In this document: positions 58,069 through 64,000 of the stretch, in pieces | How positions within the stretch are numbered: the stretch's first letter is position 1 | How the letters are laid out: each line of letters opens with the position of its first letter | NCBI GenBank assembly: GCA_023418595.1 | Contig: JAEZZI010000021.1 | Location: forward strand, 143,151-207,150 | Source: Pseudomonadota bacterium | Lineage (GTDB): Bacteria; Pseudomonadota; Alphaproteobacteria; Sphingomonadales; Sphingomonadaceae | Length of the DNA stretch: 64,000 bases | Direction of reading: 5' to 3' | The notes under the pieces: generated by a model | Database searches by the model: none | Seen by the model: only the letters and a program-made list of their open reading frames with translations | What the model was told of the DNA's origin: nothing | Position numbers and translations under genes: made by a program

Positions 58069-59682
58069 ATGACCTACGACGCGATCGTCATCGGCGCCGG
58101 GCATAACGGCCTGGTCTGCGCCTACTACCTCGCCAAGGCCGGCCTCAAGACCTGCGTCCTAGAAGCGCGCGGCATCGTCGGCGGCGCTGCCGTGACCGAA
58201 GAATTCGCCCCCGGCTTCCGAAACTCGACCGCCAGCTACACGGTCAGCCTGCTTCAGCCCAAAGTGATCGCCGACATGGCGCTGCATGTCCATGGCCTGC
58301 GGATGGTCCACCGTCCGGTCGCCAATTTCCTGCCGCTGCCCGACGGCCGCCACCTGATCGCGCATAACGACACCGCCAAGACCCAGGCCGAGTTCGCCAA
58401 ATTCTCGACGAAGGACGCCGACCGCCTGCCCGCTTATGGCGAAGCACTGGAAAAAATCGCCGACGTGCTGCGCGCCTTCGCGCTCAAGGCTCCGCCCCAA
58501 CCGGGCGGCGGGATCGCATCGCTGGTCGCCGCGATCGCACATGGCCGCACCGCCGCGAAGCTATCGCGGGAAGCCCAGCGCGATCTGATCGAACTGTTTA
58601 CCAAAGGCGCCGCCGAATTCCTCGACGGCTGGTTCGAAAGCGAACCCGTGCGCGCGCTGTTCGGGTTCGACGCGGTGGTCGGCAACCATGCCAGCCCCTA
58701 TACGCCGGGCTCGGCTTATGTCCTGCTCCACCACGTCTTCGGCGAAGTGAACGGCAGGCGGGGCGCATGGGGCCATGCGATCGGCGGCATGGGTGCGATC
58801 ACGCAGGCGATGGCGCGCGCGTGCGAAGCGGCGGGAGTAGCGATCCGCACCGATAGCCCGGTCGCGCGCGTGCTGACCGCCAAAGGCCGCGCATCGGCGG
58901 TCGAACTGGCGAGCGGCGAAACCATCGCCGCGAAGATCGTCGCCGCCAATCTCGGCCCCACGCCCTTGTTCGGAAAGCTCTGCGATCCCGCCGACCTTCC
59001 GCAAGATTTCCGCGCCCGCATCGCGCGCTACAAGACCGGATCGGGCACGTTTCGCATGAACGTCGCGCTCAGCGAACTGCCGCGCTTTACCGCACTGCCG
59101 GAACCCGGCGCGCATATGGGCGCAGGCATCATCATGGCCCCCAGCCTCGATTACATGGATCGCGCGTTCGACGATTCGCAGGCGCACGGCTGGTCCCGCG
59201 CGCCGATCGTGGAAATGCTGATCCCCTCGACCCTCGACGACAGCCTCGCCCCGCCCGGCGCGCACGTCGCCAGCCTGTTCTGCCAGCAATTCGCGCCCAC
59301 CCTGCCCGATGGCCGAAGCTGGGACGACGCCCGCGAAGCCGCCGCCGATACGGTGATCGCCACCGTCGAAACCTACGCCCCCGGATTCAAGGCGAGCGTG
59401 ATCGCGCGCCAGATCCATTCGCCGCTCGACCTCGAACGCAAATTCGGGCTGGCGGGCGGCGACATCTTTCACGGTCGCATGAGCCTCGACCAGATCTGGG
59501 CCGCGCGGCCCGTGCTCGGCCATGCCGATTACCGCAGCCCGATTCCCGGCCTCTATATGTGCGGATCGGGCACCCATCCTGGCGGCGGCGTCACCGGTGC
59601 GCCGGGGCATAATGCGGCGCGTGCGATCCTGCGCGACCGGTCGGTGCTGGGGCGGCTTGTCGGCGGACGCGCGCGCGCCTAA
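58069..59682 (+). CDS. PYROXD2-like FAD-dependent oxidoreductase
   Basis: 537 residues from ATG 58069. The FAD loop is AIVIGAGHNGLVCAYYLAKA with LKTCVLEARGIVGGAAVTEE; GAWGHAIGGMGAITQAMARA and GLYMCGSGTHPGGGVTGAPG are the phytoene-dehydrogenase-like signatures at middle and end. The family covers carotenoid desaturases and their non-carotenoid relatives; no crt genes are near, so PYROXD2-type is more likely than CrtI. It stops 11 bases before cysS. Confidence 0.9.
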   Translation: MTYDAIVIGAGHNGLVCAYYLAKAGLKTCVLEARGIVGGAAVTEEFAPGFRNSTASYTVSLLQPKVIADMALHVHGLRMVHRPVANFLPLPDGRHLIAHNDTAKTQAEFAKFSTKDADRLPAYGEALEKIADVLRAFALKAPPQPGGGIASLVAAIAHGRTAAKLSREAQRDLIELFTKGAAEFLDGWFESEPVRALFGFDAVVGNHASPYTPGSAYVLLHHVFGEVNGRRGAWGHAIGGMGAITQAMARACEAAGVAIRTDSPVARVLTAKGRASAVELASGETIAAKIVAANLGPTPLFGKLCDPADLPQDFRARIARYKTGSGTFRMNVALSELPRFTALPEPGAHMGAGIIMAPSLDYMDRAFDDSQAHGWSRAPIVEMLIPSTLDDSLAPPGAHVASLFCQQFAPTLPDGRSWDDAREAAADTVIATVETYAPGFKASVIARQIHSPLDLERKFGLAGGDIFHGRMSLDQIWAARPVLGHADYRSPIPGLYMCGSGTHPGGGVTGAPGHNAARAILRDRSVLGRLVGGRARA

Positions 59683-59693
59683 TCGCCAAGACC

Positions 59694-61133
59694 ATGACCG
59701 ACACGCCGCTCAAGCTCTACAATTCACTCACTCGCCAGATCGAGGAATTCCGCCCGATCCGCGACAACGAAGCGCGCGTCTATACCTGCGGTCCGACCGT
59801 CTACAACTACCAGCATATCGGCAATATGCGCGCGTTCCTGTTCGCAGACACGCTGGGCCGTGTACTGAAATGGAAGGGCTACGAGCTCCGCCATATCATC
59901 AATATCACCGATGTCGGCCACCTGACCAGCGATGCTGACGCGGGCGACGACAAGATGGAAAAGGCCGCGCGTGCCGAGCAGAAATCGATCTGGGACATCG
60001 CCGCGCATTACACCGCCGTATTCAAGGCGGACATCGAACGGCTGAACATCACCCAGCCAGCCGAATGGACGGTCGCGACCGACTACGTCCCCCAGATGAT
60101 CGAGTTCGCCAAGCAGATCGCCGACAAACATTGCTACGAAATCGACAGCGGCCTCTATTTCGACAGCACCACCGTCCCCGATTACGGTCGCCTGGCGCGC
60201 GCCAGCACCGGCGACGGCGAAAGCCGCATCGACCCGGTATCGGGCAAGCGCCATCCGCAGGATTTCGCGATCTGGCGCAAGTCGCCTCCCGGCGAACAAC
60301 GTCAGATGGAATGGGATTCGCCCTGGGGCCGCGGCGCGCCGGGCTGGCACCTCGAATGCTCGGTCATGAGCCTGGAGCAACTGGGCCATCCGTTCGACAT
60401 CCATACCGGCGGCATCGACCACCGCGAGGTCCACCACCCGAACGAGATCGCCCAGAACCAGGCCCATTGTGGGTGCGACACCGCCGAGCCCGGCTTCACC
60501 GGCGCGCGAATCTGGATGCACAACAATTTTCTGGTGGATCGCGGCGGCAAGATGTCGAAATCGGCCGGGGAATTCCTGACGCTGCAAGTGCTGGTCGATC
60601 GCGGCATCCACCCGCTGTCGTACCGGCTCATGTGCCTGAGCGCGCATTATCGCAGCGAATTGGAGTTCACGTGGGAAGGCGTGGTCGCGGCGCAGACGCG
60701 GCTGAAGCGGATCGTTCAGACCATCGAGAAGCTGCGCGCCGGGGCGCCCAAAGGCACCGGCGATGCGGCACCTTATCTGGCGCGCTTTGACGCGGCGATC
60801 AGCGACGATCTGAATAGCTCGCGCGCGCTGCCGGTCCTTGACGAATTGCTTGCGGAAAAATCGATCCCGCCCGCTGATCGCCTGACTGCGGTGGCGGCTT
60901 TGAACGAAGTCCTGGGCCTCGAACTCGCGACGATCACCCGCGCCGACCTGCGCGTCCGCCCCATCTCCGCATCCATCGACGCCGACACGATCGAAGCCAA
61001 GTTGGTCGAACGCAAGGAAGCCCGTGCGGCCAAGGATTTCTCGCGCTCCGACGCAATCCGCGACGAACTTGCCGCCGCAGGGGTCGAGGTAATGGATGGC
61101 GACCCGCTCGGCTGGGACTGGAAGATCGCCTAA
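59694..61133 (+). CDS. cysS: Cysteinyl-tRNA synthetase
   Basis: 479 residues. It charges tRNA-Cys. The zinc-binding cysteine and HIGH-type motif are in TCGPTVYNYQHIGNMRAFLF; GWHLECSVMS and IDHREVHHPNEIAQ hold the other zinc ligands; KMSKS is in DRGGKMSKSAGEFLTLQVLV. Length and order are standard. A strong hairpin element follows the stop. Confidence 0.96.
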   Translation: MTDTPLKLYNSLTRQIEEFRPIRDNEARVYTCGPTVYNYQHIGNMRAFLFADTLGRVLKWKGYELRHIINITDVGHLTSDADAGDDKMEKAARAEQKSIWDIAAHYTAVFKADIERLNITQPAEWTVATDYVPQMIEFAKQIADKHCYEIDSGLYFDSTTVPDYGRLARASTGDGESRIDPVSGKRHPQDFAIWRKSPPGEQRQMEWDSPWGRGAPGWHLECSVMSLEQLGHPFDIHTGGIDHREVHHPNEIAQNQAHCGCDTAEPGFTGARIWMHNNFLVDRGGKMSKSAGEFLTLQVLVDRGIHPLSYRLMCLSAHYRSELEFTWEGVVAAQTRLKRIVQTIEKLRAGAPKGTGDAAPYLARFDAAISDDLNSSRALPVLDELLAEKSIPPADRLTAVAALNEVLGLELATITRADLRVRPISASIDADTIEAKLVERKEARAAKDFSRSDAIRDELAAAGVEVMDGDPLGWDWKIA

Positions 61134-61140
61134 ATTCATC

Positions 61141-61170
61141 CGTCACCCCGGCCGCAGTGCCGGGGTGACG
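61141..61170. repeat. Perfect hairpin element, CGTCACCCCGGC type
   Basis: CGTCACCCCGGC and GCCGGGGTGACG form a 12-base perfect stem around CGCAGT. It is the same class as the element at ccmH. No T run follows; it may still stop or stabilise the cysS transcript. Confidence 0.75.
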
Positions 61171-61196
61171 CGGATTGATGTGACGGGGGACAGGAC

Positions 61197-62171
61197 ATGG
61201 GTTGCGACTCGCAACTGACCGGCTACCCTAACGAAATGAAAGCCGTGCTCCCCGTCCTCGCCCGCCCGCTGCTCGAACCCAGGCTGCCGGACAGCATCGA
61301 CGTCCACTGGTTCGCGCACCGCGACGATGCGCTCGAACACATCCCATCCGCCGTTATCGGCTGGGTCGACATGCACCAGCCCGGCTGGACCAGCGAGATC
61401 GCCGCCGCCGGCGCGAACCTGAAATGGCTGTCGACCATCTATGCCGGGGTCGATGCGTTCGACACCGACTTGCTCAAGCAACGCGGCACCATCCTGACCA
61501 ACGGCGCGGGCATCAACGCCTATGCCGTGGCCGAATATGCCGTGCTCGGCATCCTCGCCGCCGCCAAACGCTATGACGAGGTGGTGCGCATGGCCGACCG
61601 CCGCGAATGGAGTATAACAGCGCCGGGACAGGTCGAACTGTTCGAAACCCGCGCACTGGTCATCGGCTATGGCTCGATCGGTCGATTGATCGGAGAGCGG
61701 CTGGCGGCATTCGGTGTCGACGTCACCGGCGTTACCCGGTCGGGCCGCGACGGCACGCTGACCCCCGATCAGTGGCGTGCACGGATCGGCGACCATGACT
61801 GGATCGTCCTCGCCGCCCCCTCGACCGGCGATACCCATGCACTGATCGGCGCCAGCGAACTCGCCGCGATGAAGCCGACCGCCTGGCTCATCAACGTCGC
61901 GCGCGGCGACATGGTCGATCAGGAAGCCTTGATTGAGGCGCTGCAAAAGCGCCGCATTGCAGGCGCCTTTCTCGACACCGTCACCCCCGAACCGCTACCG
62001 CCCGAACACCCGTTATGGATAGCCCCCAATACGCTCCATTCGATGCACCTGTCGGGCCGCAGCCAGACCAAGATGTTCCTGCGCGCCGCCACGTTGTTCC
62101 TCGACAATCTCGACGCGTTTCTGAACGGTCGCCCGATGCGGAACGTCGTCGATCTCGACGCGGGCTATTGA
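61197..62171 (+). CDS. D-2-hydroxyacid dehydrogenase
   Basis: 324 residues from ATG 61197 behind GGGGGACAGG; ATG 61236 is an alternative. The NAD(P) loop is RALVIGYGSIGRLIGERLAA; the catalytic arginine is in INVARGDMVDQEAL, the glutamate in TVTPEPLPPEHPLW and the histidine in TLHSMHLSGRSQTKM. It reduces a 2-keto acid or oxidises a D-2-hydroxy acid; GhrA-like glyoxylate/hydroxypyruvate reduction is a possible role. Confidence 0.9.
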   Translation: MGCDSQLTGYPNEMKAVLPVLARPLLEPRLPDSIDVHWFAHRDDALEHIPSAVIGWVDMHQPGWTSEIAAAGANLKWLSTIYAGVDAFDTDLLKQRGTILTNGAGINAYAVAEYAVLGILAAAKRYDEVVRMADRREWSITAPGQVELFETRALVIGYGSIGRLIGERLAAFGVDVTGVTRSGRDGTLTPDQWRARIGDHDWIVLAAPSTGDTHALIGASELAAMKPTAWLINVARGDMVDQEALIEALQKRRIAGAFLDTVTPEPLPPEHPLWIAPNTLHSMHLSGRSQTKMFLRAATLFLDNLDAFLNGRPMRNVVDLDAGY

Positions 62172-62258
62172 CGCGGATGGGGTAAGCGAGCGCATCGTTC
62201 ACGCCCGATAGCTTTTCTTTGCTTGCTCCGATTTACCCAATAGGGGTAAGCAGGCGGC

Positions 62259-63857
62259 ATGAGCACACTCGCAGGTTCTAAAATCCGCCGCTTCCGCGAA
62301 GAACGCGCCCTGTCCCGCGCGGCGTTCGGCGCGTGGTTCAATACGCCCGGATCGACGGTCCAGGGCTGGGAGGAGGAAGGCAAGCGCGCGAGTTCCGCCA
62401 TCGCCAACCAGATCGCCGCCAACGGCATCGCCCACCATGCCGACTGGTATGTCAACGCCCGCAATTCGGGGGACAGGATGAACGACAGTTGGACCCCCGA
62501 CAGCTGGACCGGCGACGCGTTCGAGGCGCGCCAGCTTCCCGATTATCCCGATGCCGCCGCGCTCGGACAGGCGACCGACACGCTCGCCAGCTTCCCGCCG
62601 CTGGTGTTCGCCGGCGAGGCGCGCAACCTGACCGCCGACCTCGCGCGCGTGTCCGAAGGCCGCGCCTTTCTGCTGCAGGGCGGCGACTGCGCCGAAAGTT
62701 TCGCCGAGTTTCATCCCAACAACATCCGCGACACCTTCCGCGTCATTCTTCAGATGGCGGTCGTCCTCACCTTCGCGTCGAAGCTGCCGACGGTGAAATT
62801 GGGCCGCATGGCGGGCCAGTTCGCCAAGCCGCGCTCGGCGCCGATGGAATCGATCGACGGGGTCGAACTGCCCAGCTATCGCGGCGACATCGTCAACGAC
62901 ATCGCTTTCACCCCCCAAGCGCGCATCCCCGATCCGCAGCGCCTGATCCGCGGTTACACCCAGTCGGCAGCGACGCTGAACCTGCTGCGCGCCTTTGCCA
63001 GCGGCGGCTATGCCAATCTGCACCAGGTGCATCGCTGGACCCACGATTTCATGGGCCGCTCGCCCTGGTCCAAGAAATATGCCGACGTTGCTGACCGCAT
63101 CGGCGAAGCACTCGAGTTCATGGCCGCGTGCGGGATCGATGCCGACAGCGTGCCGCAACTGAAGGCCACCGAATTCTACACCAGCCACGAAGCGCTACTG
63201 CTCCCTTATGAGCAGGCGCTGACCCGGCAGGACAGCTTGACCGGCGACTGGTACGACACCAGCGCGCATTTCCTGTGGATCGGCGACCGCACCCGGTTCG
63301 AAGGATCGGCGCATGTCGAATTCCTGCGCGGCATCGGCAATCCGATCGGCATGAAATGCGGGCCGAGCCTGGAGCCGGACGCGCTGATCCGCCTTCTCGA
63401 TACGCTCAACCCGCAACGGATTGCGGGCCGGATGACGCTCATCACCCGCTATGGCCACGACAAGATCGAAAAGGGCCTGCCCGCGCTGATCCGCGCGGTG
63501 AAGCGCGAAGGCCATCCGGTGGTGTGGAGTTGCGACCCGATGCACGGCAACGTCATCAAGGCCGCAAATGGCTACAAGACCCGCCCCTTCGACCGCATCC
63601 TGGCGGAAGTCCGCGGCTTCTTCGCCGTCCACCGCGCGGAGGGCACGTTCGCGGGCGGCATCCATACCGAGATGACCGGCCAGAACGTCACCGAATGCAC
63701 CGGCGGCGCGATCGACGTGACCGAACAGAGCCTGGCCGATCGCTATCACACGCATTGCGACCCGCGGTTGAATGCCGGTCAGAGCATCGAGCTGGCGTTT
63801 TTGCTGGCGGAAATGCTCAATCAGGAAATGGCGGAGCGGCGCAAGGCGGCTGCTTGA
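62259..63857 (+). CDS. aroG: HTH domain fused in frame to class II DAHP synthase
   Basis: 532 residues as one open frame. Residues 1-73 form an XRE/Cro-like domain (KIRRFREERALSRAAFGAWF, then NTPGSTVQGWEEEGKRASS). From M74 (ATG 62478) runs a complete plant/Mycobacterium-type class II DAHP synthase, 459 residues: LLQGGDCAESFAEFHPNNIR, KLPTVKLGRMAGQFAKPRSA, LWIGDRTRFEGSAHVEFLRG, WSCDPMHGNVIKAANGYKTR and GGIHTEMTGQNVTECTGGAI, with metal ligands at the cysteine, histidine, glutamate and aspartate of these blocks. It makes DAHP, the first step to chorismate. Whether the fused form or only the enzyme from 62478 is made cannot be decided; see the internal start. Confidence 0.88.
   Translation: MSTLAGSKIRRFREERALSRAAFGAWFNTPGSTVQGWEEEGKRASSAIANQIAANGIAHHADWYVNARNSGDRMNDSWTPDSWTGDAFEARQLPDYPDAAALGQATDTLASFPPLVFAGEARNLTADLARVSEGRAFLLQGGDCAESFAEFHPNNIRDTFRVILQMAVVLTFASKLPTVKLGRMAGQFAKPRSAPMESIDGVELPSYRGDIVNDIAFTPQARIPDPQRLIRGYTQSAATLNLLRAFASGGYANLHQVHRWTHDFMGRSPWSKKYADVADRIGEALEFMAACGIDADSVPQLKATEFYTSHEALLLPYEQALTRQDSLTGDWYDTSAHFLWIGDRTRFEGSAHVEFLRGIGNPIGMKCGPSLEPDALIRLLDTLNPQRIAGRMTLITRYGHDKIEKGLPALIRAVKREGHPVVWSCDPMHGNVIKAANGYKTRPFDRILAEVRGFFAVHRAEGTFAGGIHTEMTGQNVTECTGGAIDVTEQSLADRYHTHCDPRLNAGQSIELAFLLAEMLNQEMAERRKAAA
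62468..62480 (+). promoter_or_regulatory. Internal ribosome site and start for DAHP synthase
   Basis: GGGGGACAGGATG, a Shine-Dalgarno-like stretch directly in front of ATG 62478. The same GGGGGACAGG stands in front of the hydroxyacid dehydrogenase at 61197. It suggests the synthase can be translated alone. Confidence 0.6.
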
Positions 63858-63875
63858 CGCCCCCCGTCCACCCGC

Positions 63876-64000
63876 CTAGGTGTTTAGTCCCGGCATCTGG
63901 TGGATCGGGTCGACGATGAACCGGCCTGGCTCTGACGTCCAGATCTTGGCGATGTATTCGTAGGGTGTGAGGCCGCTGAGCGTCTTGAGCCGGCGGGCAA
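63876..64000 (-). CDS. IS481-type transposase, C-terminal part only
   Basis: The minus strand reads ARRLKTLSGLTPYEYIAKIW and on through FIVDPIHQMPGLNT to a TAG at 63876-63878. This is the usual C-terminus of IS481/IS3-group integrase-type transposases. The gene continues beyond the window, so length, ends and intactness are unknown. It begins 18 bases after the DAHP synthase stop; the sequence TGTTTAGTCCCGGCATCTGG at 63881 may be part of the IS end. Confidence 0.75.
   Translation of the reverse strand, partial: ARRLKTLSGLTPYEYIAKIWTSEPGRFIVDPIHQMPGLNT

Noticed and set aside
57664..59682. 672-codon oxidoreductase frame starting within purC
   Set aside because: The FAD loop directly follows ATG 58069; upstream codons are purC out of frame and repeats.

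Overview
The window looks like a piece of chromosome from a sphingomonad (Alphaproteobacteria, Sphingomonadaceae). The evidence is high GC, the gene neighbourhoods (pyrF-trpF-trpB-trpA-accD-folC, ccmCDEFGH, tonB-exbB-exbD-exbD), and many short inverted-repeat elements of the kind seen scattered through sphingomonad genomes, here built on GTTCGTTTCGAGCGAAGTCG. Species cannot be named from sequence alone.

Layout. 1-13 kb: a membrane-protein/XRE pair, an Spx/ArsC-like protein, lipoproteins, a DUF885 protein, an MFS_3 exporter overlapping cysK, a SleB-type cell-wall hydrolase, two bacterial PH-domain membrane proteins, an acyl-CoA dehydrogenase with a MerR regulator, and hisI. 13-21 kb: lapA-like gene, pyrF, trpF, trpB, a small membrane-protein gene wedged between trpB and trpA, trpA, accD, folC and a DUF6628-like gene behind a Fur-like site. 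21-24 kb: ampG and a lone Rieske oxygenase. 24.19-28.30 kb: a 4.1 kb integrated element in the 3' end of a tRNA-Met(CAU) gene, bounded by an exact 17 bp direct repeat; it carries a cation efflux protein, a small resolvase, a HUH-like replication protein, a 45-codon coupled gene and a large serine recombinase whose stop codon lies in the tRNA sequence. 28-40 kb: a 2H phosphoesterase, kup, ald, the cytochrome c maturation operon, and two neighbouring transporter genes that each have a frameshift. 40-51 kb: the TonB energising operon, folB, two GNAT-like/DUF1285 genes, a Nudix-cca pair, a GGDEF-EAL protein and parC. 52-57 kb: a type III polyketide synthase / methyltransferase / flavoprotein operon, then a lipoprotein hydrolase coupled to kynU. 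57-64 kb: purC, a PYROXD2-like oxidoreductase, cysS, a D-2-hydroxyacid dehydrogenase, a class II DAHP synthase with an in-frame HTH extension, and the 3' end of an IS481-type transposase at the window edge.

Most of the window is housekeeping metabolism in tightly coupled operons with 4-base ATGA (or TTGA) overlaps. The most unusual part is the tRNA-Met element. Reading the recombinase frame through a reconstructed circular junction predicts that its C-terminus differs between integrated and excised states: one threonine then stop when integrated, 24 different residues when circular. Other points of interest are the HTH-DAHP synthase fusion, the insertion inside trpBA, and the polyketide operon.
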